In this document: positions 35,300-47,030 of the stretch, piece after piece | Numbering within the stretch: the first letter of the stretch is position 1 | Layout: every line of letters begins with the position of its first letter | Source: Todiramphus chloris collaris | Taxonomy: Eukaryota; Chordata; Aves; Coraciiformes; Alcedinidae | DNA length: 64,000 nucleotides | Direction of reading: 5' to 3' | Assembly: GCA_025345505.1 (NCBI GenBank) | Contig: JANVCC010000120.1 | Coordinates: forward strand, 7,475,837-7,539,836 | Made by a program: the position numbers and the translations under genes | The notes under the pieces: model-generated | Databases searched by the model: none | Seen by the model: only the letters and a program-made list of their open reading frames with translations | What the model was told of the DNA's origin: nothing

Positions 35300-36470
35300 G
35301 ACAGGGCCTGGTCTTCAAAGGGTTAAGGGTAATTTGAATGATTCCTTTTGTTTAGATTCATTTCAGGTTTCGTGATTTCTGTTATTACTGCATAAAATCA
35401 CTTGCAGGCTCTGGAGGTGGGGGCTGGAGGGGAGGAGAGCTCCAACAGATGTGAGCTAATTGGAAGCACAGCAGCGGCACCAGCAAGTGCCGCATGGCTC
35501 CTCGGGGCCCGAGAGCTGCCTCAGCGCCGGCATCGCACACATCCTGGCTGCGAACTGCACCGGCACGGGCAGACTGGGAACGGGAGGAGGTGCCAGGGCA
35601 GGGCAGAGGGTGCTGCACGAGTCTCTGCTCTCGGAGAACGGAGAAGCTTCGCTCATCGCGGGCCACCAGCGCCTGCGGTCGGAGCACCAGGGGTTCCCAG
35701 CTCCCAGCATCGACGCTCAGCTTTGAACTTGGATCACTGTGATTCCCATTCAGTTTACAAATAAAGCTGGCTGAGCAAAGGCAAACAGAACAGTCACTGG
35801 GAAAAGCAGACCGTTCTGACTGTGGTGGCTGCCTGAGACGTGGGTGAGAAACGGACCCAGAGGCCTCCCCAGCAGTGCTCCAGCAGATGGGCCATGTGCT
35901 GCTGGACAGGTCCTGTGTTAACAGACGTACCTCATCCATGCCAGAACCTGTCTCCTTCACCAAGGTCAGAGCAGGAGCCATTGTTTCTCTGTAATACCCT
36001 CGGAAGGGTCTCATCCTGCTGGCAGACATGCCGGTGCTGACCAGAGCGGGGACGCCTGCGCCCTGCCACAAACCTGCGCCTCGCACCGCGAGAGGGGTGA
36101 GAACCTAAGGAGGCCTTGCAATAAAAATTCAAAGCATCCCAATCCAATAACCAGATGGATCCGCAGGTGCTAATGAGATTGTGCGTTGTCTGTTGTTCCC
36201 CAGCTTGCATCTGTCAAGAGCTTTCTATGCCCCACCATAGCAACATTTGCTTTAATTAAAGAATCTCCGCGTGGCACCAGAAGGCAGATTCACCCGGCCG
36301 GGATTTGCTGCATTCACGGAGCCGCTAGACAGTCTGTCTCTCACCGGGGATTAGGCTCCGGGAAACTCTCAGACTACTTGGCACAGAAAAACAGGAGAGC
36401 TTCTGTGTGAATTGGAAGAACATAGTTCAATTAACTTTTCTCACTCTCCCTTTGGGCCGGACACAAAATG
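35300..36470. other. Mixed stretch with AT-rich, CpG-retaining cores
   Basis: AT-rich at 35.3-35.4 kb, CpG-containing GC-rich at 35.5-35.72 kb, then an enhancer-like segment at 36.09-36.46 kb (core listed at 36241-36366). No convincing exon. Confidence 0.38.
36241..36366. promoter_or_regulatory. Conserved-looking core with ATTA palindrome, CpGs and GGATTAG
   Basis: The palindrome TTTAATTAAA (36251-36260) is followed by about eight CpGs in roughly 95 bp and GGATTAG (36348-36354), the reverse of TAATCC, bound by OTX/PITX-type K50 homeodomains. The mix of AT-rich homeodomain cores and retained CpGs is enhancer-like. Confidence 0.3.
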
Positions 36471-37573
36471 TGTCTGGGGGTTCGCACCCCAGGCAGGCAA
36501 CAAGGCTCAGGATTAATTAAGGAGCTGACATTCCCAGAGCCCCGCTCTCCTGGGGCAGCAGCCTGGCACTGGGAGCTAGTGATTCCCAGAGCTTCCAGTG
36601 CTGCCCAGAGGGTCCCCCGCTGCCCACCTCAGGGTGGGGGCAGGTGGCACCTCTTCCCTCACTCTCTGGGGCTGTACTGGAAGGTCACATCCATCACCAC
36701 ACTGGAGAAACCGGACACACTCCAGGTCAATGGAGCCTGCTCACCCCAGGCCTCTGTCTCCAGGTGGGTGCAACTGCCCACTGGGACCCCCAAGAGTGGG
36801 ACAGGGACAGGTCCTGGCATAGACACCCAGGTAGGGATCCCCAGGCTCTCCCAAAACCTATGGTTTATCCTGCCCTGCCAGAGATCTGCACTTTCTGCCC
36901 CAACCTGTCCGGTCCTTGAGGGCTGTCAGAATCTCATTAAATACCCAGAGCTGTCAGGACCTCGTTAAATGCTGAGGAGAAGGACTGAAGCCCAGGAGAG
37001 CCTGCGTTCGGGCTGTCAACCGTGCTGCTTGCTCCAGCCCAGCCTTCCTGTGTGAGCGGCATCTGGTTGCGATTGGCTGCACGTGAAGGATCTGTCTTCA
37101 GCGACCTGCAGAGCAGCTCACCTTCTCTTTGGAGGGAGCATGAGAAGTTTTCTCTACACCATCAGGACAAAATCCCTGCTGTTCATCTTTTTCAGCTGTT
37201 CCTGCTCTAATTGGTCCTGTACCAATGGGGTACAGGTTTTACTGGTTGTTGGAAACGAGCCCCCAGCTCACCCCTCTCCGCTCGGCAGCTGTGCTGGGCG
37301 AGGCAAGAGGTGGCCACAGCCACGGCTGCCACCCGGTAGTGCCGCAAAGGGTTCCTAGTGATGCTCTGGGGTACCCTCAGCTGCTGCTCAGCAGCTCTCT
37401 GTGTGGGGCTGGGGGTCTTCTCATCCCCCAGCACTGCCACAGCACCGGGGATCCCCCAGTGGGTCCAGCCCTGCTGAGCACAGGGGAGCCTGGGGAGAGC
37501 AGAAAGGCCAGGAGGGAATGGAGGGTAAAGAGAGAGCCCGGACTGCCCTCGAGCTGCTGGGGTTTGGGCTGAG
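36470..37573. other. Non-coding GC-rich stretch
   Basis: No gene, repeat or regulatory element recognised before the GT/TTTT microsatellite at 37574. Confidence 0.5.
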
Positions 37574-37614
37574 GTGTGTTTTGTGTGTGTTTTGTGTGTG
37601 TTTTGTGTGTGTGT
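37574..37614. repeat. (GTGTGTGTTTT)n microsatellite
   Basis: Three to four units of an 11-bp GT-plus-TTTT repeat, ending in pure GT. Likely length-polymorphic. It marks the left edge of the AT-rich island 37.62-38.17 kb. Confidence 0.93.
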
Positions 37615-38700
37615 ATCTTGCTCAGATTTAAGGGGTTTATTTTTGCAAAGCACAGAGCGTCTGCCTTCAGCTTGGCCTCATGACTCAGCTTTTGGGATGG
37701 GAGCTGTTGGGATTCGTTGCAGTCTCAGCCCTCTTAGCAACCAGTATTAATGAGCGCTGAAAGAAAGTTTGGGCCAGCAAATGGGGAGGAAGATGTGCCT
37801 GCCCGTGTCCTGTCAGAGCATGTGGTTCTTCTTCCGAAATCACAGCACCTCCTGCAACCTGTTCCGTTTAACAAAAATATCTTTCGAAAGAAATCTGGAA
37901 ATAGGCTGCTGACACTATCAAAACATCCTGTTTTGACATTTTCTGAATGAATCATTTTGATTTTTTATTTGGAATGATCTCACTGCCTTTTTTTGGTAGA
38001 GTGCAATAAATTATATTTATTGAAAAGTTGTAATGAAAACAAAGCAATTGATTTTTTTGCCTCAATGAAATGTTTCAGTCCCCCTCCCTCAAAATTTGCT
38101 TTGAGGTTTTATTTTCCATGGTATTTCTAAATATTATAGTTCTGTTCCAACTTAAAGCCATATTTTGCAATCCCAAGACAAGCCCGTCGGTCCAGCCACG
38201 CAGCCCTGGACACGTCCTGCCTGGACCAGCCCCAGCCCTGGGGGTCTCTCCCCTCTGGCCCCGGTGGGTGCACAGCCCAGGGGCAGTCCTGGGTGGGGGC
38301 GTTGCCAAACCCCAAGAGCTACGTAACTACTGCAGGGTCCTACCTGCTGGCCAGGGGTGACAGGGGTCACAGGTGACCTGGCTATTTACTGCTATTTGAC
38401 AACTTGTCAGGATTAGAAAACTCATCATAAAAATCTCCAAAATGAGCGCTTTTTGTGTGTGTGCAAGTTAAGCTTTTCTGCCCCAACCAGGAACAGATGT
38501 CTGAGCTGGTTGATGAATTGGAAACATCTGAAACAACTTTCCAAGCTGAAGTACAATAAATATACCTTTCATCGCGATCCCTGCAAGAGGGTTTTAGAGG
38601 GAAAAATCACTGAAGTGTTTAATATGGCCCATGGTGAAGAATCATTACAACAAATGAACCAAATTAAATGAGAGTTTCTCCCCGTTTTAGTGACTCTGCT
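37615..38700. other. AT-rich islands around a short GC-rich gap
   Basis: AT-rich at 37.62-38.17 kb (with the CAATAAA palindrome at 38004-38022) and 38.4-38.7 kb, separated by a GC-rich gap. A TCGCGA lies at about 38.57 kb in otherwise AT-rich DNA. Candidate regulatory DNA. Confidence 0.36.
38004..38022. promoter_or_regulatory. 19-bp palindrome of CDX/HOX13-type CAATAAA sites
   Basis: CAATAAAT-TAT-ATTTATTG is a perfect 8+3+8 palindrome presenting CAATAAA in both orientations, the core preferred by CDX and posterior HOX proteins. It also places AATAAA on each strand, so a bidirectional polyadenylation signal is an alternative, but no transcript is recognised on either side. AT-rich context makes chance occurrence more likely than in random DNA. 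Confidence 0.3.
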
Positions 38701-40790
38701 GTGACTCCAGGTGCCACCTTTTGAGCTCACAGTGGGACTTTGTCCTGCCAGCCTTGCCAGGTCACTCTTTGTTGGCTCAACACCATGATTTCCCAAAGTC
38801 AAAGGGAGGACGGGGAGGATGAGTCTCCCCAGGGAGCACAGAGCCCAAGGTGGCCCCAGGGCCTGGCCTGGCTGCCCTGTGCCAGGGCAGGTGACTCTCA
38901 CCTCCTGGGATGTCAGGATCCACATCCCCAGGCAGTGCAAAGGGAGGCACACAAACAATGCTGGAGGCTGCTGGTGGAGCCCAAGCTCTTTGCCCACTGC
39001 CCTAATGCCTGTTTGACCCCTGAGCTGCCAGTGCCACGTAACCCACCACCTCCACACCAGGACGGGATGCAACAGGAGGCTGGGGGGGTCTTGGGCATCC
39101 CCCCAGGTGATGCCCAGTACCAGGCTCTTCACAAGAGCATAGCCTGCCAAACTGGGGAGCACTCCCAGGGCTGCAGCTTCCCAGCATGGCGTGCGGGGGG
39201 GGCTGCACAGCCGCCCAGGAGCTGTGTCCAGAGCAGAAGCAATCAGAAAAGCATCCTCGTGCTTTAGTGCCAGGAACATCTGTCAAAGCCACGGAGGGCT
39301 CCCTGCCAGAGTTCAAGTGGCTGCCATTCCTGCTGTTGATCCCATGACCTGGATAGATGAGAATCTTTCAGCAGGAGTTGTCAGAGAGAGTTTATTTTTC
39401 CATGTCTCCACTTGGCTTATTCCACTGAGCAAAGTCATATTCTACTGATTTATTCTGAAATCACATTTCTTTTCCTTTTAAGAAATAAACCCCAATATTT
39501 CTTCCGTCAAAATTCACGTGCATTGCACGGGATTTGAGGGTCAAATTTTCAAGTGTGAGTACATTGATAAAGAGCTCCTGCACTGGCAGGTACTGTTATT
39601 GACACTTGGAAACCCAATACTAGAACATGTACTGACACTCAGCAAGCAGAGTGAGCTGCAGCTTTGCAGCAGGTCTCCTGTTTAGGTGGAAATTCACTCC
39701 TATTCCCATTCTGCAGCAGCTCAGGGCTCCCCATGGGTGTCCTCGCTGAAGGACAAGTAGCACAGGCTAACAGGCATGAAGGATTTTGGATTCAGCACTG
39801 GCGAGGGCTATAAATTAATGTGAATAGATGAAAATAGAAGAGTCTCCGCTATCGGGTCTGTTTGGCTGCCTGCTCCTGGCTGTCTGTGTTCAAGGACCCG
39901 CAGTGACCCCTTCGTCTGAATGGAGATGCCAGTGTCCCCAAGCCCTGGCCACCACCATTGTGCCACTGGCCCCCTGGGAAGAAGTGGAAGCAGCCCCATG
40001 GGACTTGCTGGGGACACACTGGTGCAGGGGCACACCCCAGTGACAGGCAGGCACTAACCCCCTGGTGATGCTCCTGCCCTGGAGAGCCCAGCGGGCTGTG
40101 GCAGGCTGGTGGTGACACTGTGCCCATGAGGCTGGGGAACATGCCGTGTTATGTAACAGCTGTGCACTGGTTTTATACAAACACATTATCAGAAGGGCTA
40201 AGACATCCCCAACACACGCTTTGACCAGGATGAGTCACTAGAACATGACTCATAAATAAAGCAGACACCTTTGATGTCTCCATTTTCAAACGCTTGTGGA
40301 GCTGGGCAGTGTGGCGAGCGCTGGGAGTGCTGAGCTATAGCGCAGATGTCTGTAATGGGATACTGGTGCTCACACATCCCTTCCGTGCTGTAAGGAGAGG
40401 GTGCCTCTTCTGAAAAGGCAGTGTGTAGGGATTCACTGCCTCCAACCTGCCTGGCTGAAACTTCCCCGGTGCCTGTTAACGGAGCAGCTTTTGCTGGTGG
40501 TGTGGGTTGGAGGGCACGTCCCTGCTGGTGGACAGGGACCTGAGACCCGCACACGCACCCATGGGCTCCCGGGTGCTGCCTCTGGCATCACTTCCCTGTG
40601 CCCCCTCTATGCTTCACCAGCAGCACATCCTGAGCACACTCCTGGGAGCTCGGGAGAAGGAACAGTTTTTATTTCTTGCGCCCAGATGCCTCCAATCCAC
40701 CCAATGCAAACTGGCACCTTCTCCTGTTCCAGGAGCTCGGTGCTGTGGGTGGATCCGTGACAATACAGAGTCGTTGTGGCACTGACTGAA
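38700..40790. other. Non-coding mixed stretch
   Basis: GC-rich at 38.7-39.34, 39.7-40.15 and 40.3-40.79 kb; AT-rich at 39.34-39.7 (with TCAAGTG at 39549-39555) and 40.15-40.29 kb. The 236-codon minus frame at 38569-39279 shows no domain. Confidence 0.45.
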
Positions 40791-40814
40791 AACTAGATTT
40801 ATTTCTTTATGCTT

Positions 40815-40833
40815 TATTATTATTATTATTATT
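40815..40833. repeat. (ATT)6 trinucleotide repeat
   Basis: Six perfect ATT units at the start of an AT-rich island. Confidence 0.95.
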
Positions 40834-41039
40834 CTATTCCTACAGCTAGGAAATGCAAAATCCCACCCTGGCCCTTAGAAATCTTCCTGCTGATGGGCCC
40901 TTGCCATGGCTGCCAGGTGCCTCACACTGTGAGCACCTATGTGCAGTTGCTATTAAATCTATGAAATGCAAGTCCAAGTCAGCTGGGTTGATGTTTTCTC
41001 CACTGCATGCCTTCCTCTGGATTCATCTCATTTCATTTC

Positions 41040-41068
41040 GTTTTGTTGTGTTTTGTTTTGTTTTGTTT
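41040..41068. repeat. (GTTTT)n microsatellite
   Basis: About five GTTTT units with one GTTGTG interruption. Pyrimidine-poor, T-rich simple repeat. Confidence 0.92.
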
Positions 41069-41448
41069 CCTGAAAAGTTTCACCTGAAATGGTTCAGTTG
41101 CACCTAAGAAGGAGACGAAGGGAAACATTTCTGCGATGCCTAAACAAACATTCTGTCAAACCCCTTCTTTGTGAATCCCTCATACTTTCATGTCCTGAAC
41201 CAGAGGATTGAAATTGGCTTTCTGTGAGGGACACTGTCCTTGCTGCCCACACCTATTTGGCCAAGCTGCCCAAATGTGCTGAAAATACCAGTGCATGAGC
41301 TCATCTTGGAGATGTGAACCTGCTGCGTCCTAAGCCTCCCCCGGCTCTGCCCTGCCACGTCAGGCATCGAGAGCATCTCACAGCTTCTTCTGGTGGTGTC
41401 AGCAAAGTCTCTGGGTGCTCCATCAGCAGCGGCTGGGCAGGGAGCCTG

Positions 41449-41508
41449 CACCCAGCACCCTGCACTCAGCACCCAGCACCCAGTACCCAGCACCAGCACC
41501 CAGCATCC
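41449..41508. repeat. CAGCACC-type imperfect tandem repeat
   Basis: About 60 bp of CAGCACC / CAGTACC / CAGCATCC units with 6-8 bp spacing, C-rich on +. Short and degenerate, in a GC-rich stretch just upstream of an AT-rich island. Confidence 0.85.
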
Positions 41509-42147
41509 TGCTCCCCGGCCCCCCATCCAGCTCCTGCCCCGGTGGGACACGGCTGCCCGGGGACAAGCCCTGCGGAGGGGAGCGAGGCCTCTGTGGTGGC
41601 AGTAATTGGATCAAGGTGCAGCCAGGGTTTGTTTTCTGGCGGCTGCTGGGTTCAGGCGCGGGGGCTCGTCCTCGTCCAAGCGCCCGCTCGAGAACCGGCG
41701 CGATCTGAAGCAACTTTCTCATTTAAGAAAAAATATTTTGGAAGCCGCCACCTCCCTCCCCTCGCCAGCGAGTTTAGGGTTTCATAAAGCCCGCCTGGTA
41801 ATGGGTTACAAATGTACCTATCAGTTTTACATTTGTTTTCATTCAGGCGCAATGAACTCTGCACCGAACCTGGCGGTGGGCAGGGAGAGGCCCCCCCGCC
41901 CGCACCCTGCACCCACTCCCCCCCCAGCACACCCACCAGCGAATTGTTCTTCCCTAATCCAAACCAACACTCCTCTCCGGCAAATTGGATTTCGGTTAAA
42001 CCCTGTGACTTATGTGCAAATCCTCACAGCAGATCGCCTTGCGCAAAGCTCCCTGCGGGGCCTGGAGCCACCACGGACACGCGGAGACGGAGCCTCCGCA
42101 GATGGTGTCGATCGGCTCGGCCCGGCCGCAGCCGCGGGGCCACGGCA

Positions 42148-42555
42148 CTGAACCCCCAGATCCTGGGTGCTGAACCCCCAGATCCTGGGCACTGAACCCC
42201 CAGCTCCTGGGCTCTGAACCCACAGATCCTGGGCGCTGAACCCCCAGCTCCTGGGCTCTGAACCCCCAGCTCCTGGGCATTGAACCCCTGCCTCCTGGGC
42301 TCTGAACCCCCAGCTCCTGGGCACTGAACCCCGAGCTCCTGGGCACTGAACCCCCAGCTCTTGGGCTCTGAACCCCAAGCTCCTGGGCACTGAACCCCCA
42401 GCTCCTGGGCATTACAACCCCATCTCCTGGGCATTGAACCCTCAGCTCCTGGGCACCGAACCCCCATCTCCTGGGCACTGAACCCCCGCCTCCTGGGCAC
42501 TGAACCCGCAGCTTCTGGGCATTACACCCTCAGCTCCTGGGCACTGCACCTCTGA
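42148..42555. repeat. 22-bp minisatellite, about 18.5 copies
   Basis: Tandem array with a strict 22-bp period: CTGAAC recurs at 42148, 42170, 42192, 42214, 42236 and onward. The unit reads CTGAACCCCC, then AGCTCCTGGG, then two variable bases. Units differ at a few positions (AGCTCC, AGATCC, CATCTCC, TTACA for TGAAC), so copies have diverged but the period holds almost throughout. Because 22 leaves remainder 1 when divided by 3 and the unit contains no stop on the minus strand, all three minus frames stay open across the array. They give overlapping 126-160 residue frames with the same 22-residue repeat. These are consequences of the repeat, not evidence of a gene. Such arrays are typically polymorphic in length. 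Confidence 0.97.
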
Positions 42556-43900
42556 TTAAGCAGCAGAAAAATAATCCTGACAATGAGAAAAATAACAAAG
42601 TCTGAGTTCAGAGAACCTCGTTTTGATGTCAGAAATTCAAAATATGAAACCTGCCATGGTAAAACAGGCATGGCAGGCACTAGCTAGATATGATAAAAGA
42701 TAATTCCTTTTTTTCTGAACGTTATTGAACTTTTGGAGATGTAATGAAGTACAGTTCCCAGATGAGTCAACCAAACAGGTCTTGTCCAGATCATGTGAAA
42801 CTGAAACTAAGCAAAATCACCCATTTCTAATTTAGTTACATGGTGATTACATGGGTTCTCGGGTGAAAAGCAACAAGGATTTTTATTTTCTATGATGAAT
42901 GAACATTTTTAGTGTCTGGAGTAGCAGCTGTCACACAGCTTGTGTTTTTGCCAAGGAAGTAATTCAGAGCTCAAGTTCTTCCCGATTTTTCTGATTTTGA
43001 GATTTCAGACCAAAATGTGATTGAAAAGCCTCCACACTTTTGGGAGTGAGTCGGGAGTGGGTGCAGAGCAGAGGGCAGATGCCACCACCATGGCAAACCT
43101 CCCTCGGGACTCATGGGCTCTATTTCTCCTTCCATCACGGACCAGGCACCTTCCCAGTAGCTTCAGCTCATCTGTCTGTCCATCCTGCACACGCAAGAAC
43201 GGTAGCTGTAGAATAATTAACCCTTTCTGAGCAGGGTCTCCTTAGAGCACTTCAAACGTGACCCGAGGAAAGACAGCCCCAGGTGGGGCTGTCCTCACCC
43301 AAACCACAAGGGAAGGTGACACAGCAGATGTCAGAGCACGGGACACAGCGCAGCTCCATGGTTTTGTTTGCTGTAGCTCCTCGATGCTGACCAAAAGCTG
43401 CAGCGATCAGTAAGATCCAGTTCCTGCACAATTACTCAGAGATATTATTGGGTCCTTCATGATCGACTGCTGCAGAGAGTTCTCAGATGGAAAAAATCTA
43501 TTTAATTTTGTCGTCTGTTAGCAATTTAATTTGAAGAAGTAGTGTTCAGTTCTATTGTTTTCAGACCGTGAGGTTTGTGTGAAAGACTTCTTTGATTCAG
43601 GATGCTGCAATATATGAAGGGACTGCAGACACTATACAACAACAGCACGTTTGTGAAAACATAGATAATTGATCAGGAGCTGATTACTAGAGAGATACCA
43701 ATGTTGTTGTTTATTTAAAGGGATGTCATCAACTTAAAATTCATGTTTGATTTGTAAGTTAATTTATATGCTAAGATAGGAGAGTTCTTGTCCTGGCTCT
43801 GAATCAATGAAGTCAGGAATGGGTCATTTTCTCTGTTTCACCCATCGGCCTCATTTTGTGCCTTTCTCCGCATCTCGGCCATACCCTAGTGCACAGACCT
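42556..43900. other. AT-rich islands
   Basis: Low-GC at 42.56-43.05 and 43.38-43.9 kb, with a GC-rich gap between. Few open frames, many TAATT and AAATTCA-type cores. Candidate regulatory DNA; nothing specific assigned. Confidence 0.35.
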
Positions 43901-45190
43901 CGGTGGAAATGCTCCCTGTAGTAAAAGCAAACACACGTTGACATCCTTGCCAAACAGGGGCCTGGGCGCACAGTCTGTGTTTGCAGCTTCCCCGGCAGCA
44001 GGGTTGCCCTCACCATGTGCCACACATGGCACCGGGGGTGGGAATGCTCAGTGGGAGGACGAGGCTGCACAGCTCCCCATCTGCCCGGGCAGCACAGGGG
44101 GACCAGTGGTTTTCATCCTCCACCCTCCTCTTTCTGAATTTCATATCTGGTTTGCATTAATCATCTCCATTGTTCTAATCAGAAGATCTAGAAGACGAGC
44201 ATCAGCGACGGCTGGCTCTTGGAGCTGGTTCCTGGGTGTGGGAGAGCGGGTGCTGGGCTGGCACAGGGCTGCAGACATGTCCCCCCACCCAGCCGTGCCC
44301 CCAGCTGCGGGCACAGTGCTCGGCACAGCACTCATCTTTGTGATTGCAGCTCAGCAGAGAAAGATCTCACTTCATCCAGCCCTGGCTGAATTACTAGCAG
44401 CCGTCCTGGGACTCTACTTTCATAAATAAAATACAGGCTGTGACGACTGCTCTGTGTGCCAGGAGACCGGTAATGGGCGACCCAGCGCTCTACTCGTAAT
44501 CTAGTGTTTTCCTGACTCGCCAGCCTCCAGCAGTAGTTTATTGATACCAAGTGGTACCAGAGCAGCCACAGCACAGAGGAGATTAACCTTGTTTCTGGCA
44601 CACGATAAGCACAAAGAGGCTTTTTAGCGCACAAACAAGCTCTGCTTTCACATGTTGCACGTTGCCTGCCTTGGCAGCTTGCAGATCATCTTGCAGAAAT
44701 GCAACAAAGCGCGTTCCCACTTCCTGAGATACAGATGCCATCAACGGCTGATGGCTGCAGACTGCCAGGGAGCGATGAGCTCTGGCACTGGGTGGGTTGG
44801 AGAGCTCACGGGGGTAGGCCAAACTGAACTTGGCCCACTAATTCCACCATGACATTGAGCAAATCTGCTTCTTATTATTATTTATTTTATCTGCTTAATG
44901 AAGCAGCAGGGAGAGCTCCATAATTAAGGCCAAGACGAGTGTTGCACTCAAAGTAAAACTCTTGTTGCAAACTCCCCCTGAAATGCCATCATTTTCAAAA
45001 GAATGCTTCTGAAATTTTACAAGAAAACCTCTTGTTTAGGTTAGTGCTTTCAGTGGGAATTTCCCTGAAGGGAAAGATTTTATATCCCAGGATCAAACAA
45101 AATACATTCTGTCAAGTTATGAAAAATAATCACTAAAAATGTCTATTAATCCTGAAAAAAAAAGGATGGGTTTTTTAACTATCTGTCTTG
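43900..45190. other. Mixed stretch ending in an AT-rich island
   Basis: GC-rich to about 44.85 kb without exon signs, then the AT-rich island 44.86-45.19 kb carrying the kappaB/STAT-like element. Confidence 0.4.
45055..45075. promoter_or_regulatory. NF-kB consensus overlapping a STAT-like palindrome
   Basis: GGGAATTTCC (45055-45064) is a perfect kappaB consensus (GGGRNNYYCC). It overlaps TTTCCCT-GA-AGGGAAA (45060-45075), a 7-bp-arm palindrome containing TTCCCTGAA, which fits the STAT GAS pattern TTCN3GAA. It sits inside the AT-rich island 44.86-45.19 kb, about 0.7 kb after the preceding GC-rich patch ends. Sequence match only; occupancy unknown. Confidence 0.35.
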
Positions 45191-47030
45191 CTAGTTCTGG
45201 GAAGGCGGAGTTGGGGGGGCAGAGACGAGGGACACGTGTGTGTGAGGGCACGTGGAGAGGAGTCACTGGTATGGGCAGAGCTGAGGCTCAGGGCATCCCC
45301 GAGCAGGCTGGATGTGGGGAGCTGACGCTGCCCCGTGACCTGGGGCCAGGGACAGAGGGGCAGGAGGAGCACCAGGATCCTGCCCTGGGCACTGCCACCA
45401 GTGGGAGAGACCCCGTCCATCCACCCCCTCTGCCCACGTGGGCACCATGACTGCCTGGCCAGTGCTACAGGCTGCCTGGTACCATGAGCTTTGCTGGTGC
45501 CTCCCCAGCCCCCCATGCCCAGCCTGGCTGCTGGTGTCCCTCCATCTCCCCCACCTCCACAAATGCTCCTTTTCACAGCTTCGTCTGGAACAAGCTTCAG
45601 GAGGAAACAGAACTAAACTGGCCTCTTTGCTGGGCTGGTGCTGGCCGGGGGTTGTGGCACTGCTGGTGCTCCGGGAGGGGAGGGATGCAGCTCTTGGGCT
45701 GCAGCACACTGTGAGGACGTGCCAGCGCTGTGCCGGAGAGCCGGGCTGGGCTGCCAGCCACCTCTGCCCAAGAATAGGTGGGTGCAGACACCATCTATCA
45801 GGGCTTTGCCCCAGTGTCTCACCTGAGGGCTTCAGGGGCGATCTCAGCTCAGCTCTTCCGAAAGGTCAGCAGAGTGCAGGAGAATCCTGACACGCCAAGT
45901 CCCGCAGCCGGGCACTGACATACCCAGGGGCTGAGGCAGCTCTTGCTGCCGGGCTGGGGTCTCCAGTGGGACCCCCATGGCTGTGGTGGGCACAAGGTCA
46001 CATCTATACATCTTGAAAGTATTCCAACCCTGAAGTCAGGCAGCAGCATGGATGTGCAGGCAGCAGCACAGAGCAGCGCAGGCAGCAGCGCAGGCAGCAG
46101 CGCAGAGCAGTGCAGAGCTGCACAAGCAGCAGCACAAGCAGCAGCGCAGGCAGCCACGTGAGCAGGCTCCCTCGCCGAGCAGCACGAGTGTCCCACGCAC
46201 CGGGGACTGCGGGGTTTCCCTGGCTGGGAGTGACATGATTAATCGCCTCATTACTGCAGCTTTCGCTGTGCTGCCTGACACACGCTCTCTTGCTTGTACA
46301 CAACTGTTGAGTCCCCGCTCTCGGTGCCAGCTCTGATTCATATGTCAATAAACACAGTGAAAGAAAAGTGGGTTTCCTCGCCAAGCCAAACAAACAGTAT
46401 CGCTTTGGTTAGGGCTGCAGCATCCCTGTGAAATCGGCGCCAAGGGCCATCGTGCTGCCGTCTCCCCGCTCAGCCGACACTGCCCGTGCTGTGCCCGTGG
46501 GCCGGCAGCCCCCGGCAGGAACGGGGCACCCGGGACCGTCCCAGCTCCCCCAGGGAACAGCACGTTCCTCTGCCCATCTGCTGCCAGGCACTTACAGCAA
46601 AGAGGGGAAGGGATGGGGGAATGCAACATTTCATGGCACTTTATTGATAAAAAGGAGAGATTTATTGGCCTGTATCCCTCCTGTAACTTTAACAGAAGTC
46701 AAATGATAGTTTTTAATTCTCTCCTTTTCCATTTATTTCTAACCTACACTGGGGCCAGATCAAGAATGCTTTAACCTTTCAAGCGGGCCTGGTGGATGCA
46801 AGCCCAGGAGCTTGGTGTGCAGGAGGAGGCTGGGGTCAGGCTGCCTGGGGGCACCCCTGGCCAGTGCTGGGTGCAGCAGCCTCGCCACCAGCTGCCTTTG
46901 TGGCCCCGTGGCTGCCTCTCGCACGGGGGCACGGGTGGCAGCGATGCCCCACCAGCCCCGGGAGGTCACACCATGCTTTCCCTGCACTACCTCTTTCAGC
47001 AGGCGGGGATGTAGCAATCAGAACACCCCT
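45190..47030. other. Mostly GC-rich non-coding stretch
   Basis: Holds a G7 run at about 45.21 kb and the GCAGCRCAG array. AT-rich at 46.62-46.79 kb. No exon recognised. Confidence 0.48.
46056..46154. repeat. Imperfect GCAGCRCAG array
   Basis: About 100 bp built from GCAGCAGCRCAG / GCAGCGCAG units, a mixture of 6-, 9- and 12-bp periods. On + it reads as Ala/Gln/Ser-rich; on minus as Ala/Cys/Leu-rich. It is a hybrid of a CAG trinucleotide tract and CAGCGCAG units. No splice or coding context was recognised around it. Confidence 0.9.

Larger units (their letters stand above)
33130..35300. other. Non-coding GC-rich stretch
   Basis: Contains the short ATTT repeat (34029-34050) after a G8 run, and the 18-bp duplication (34731-34766). 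No exon recognised. Confidence 0.5.
40790..42147. other. AT-rich island, simple repeats and a CpG-containing island
   Basis: AT-rich with ATT and GTTTT repeats to about 41.3 kb, then GC-rich. The segment 41.69-42.05 kb looks conserved (AT-rich runs such as GTTTTACATTTG mixed with retained CpGs). CpG-rich sequence at 42.05-42.14 kb leads straight into the 22-bp array. Confidence 0.35.

Noticed and set aside
42000-42500. Repeat proteins of 126-160 residues on minus
   Set aside because: They are the 22-bp minisatellite read in three frames, not independent genes.
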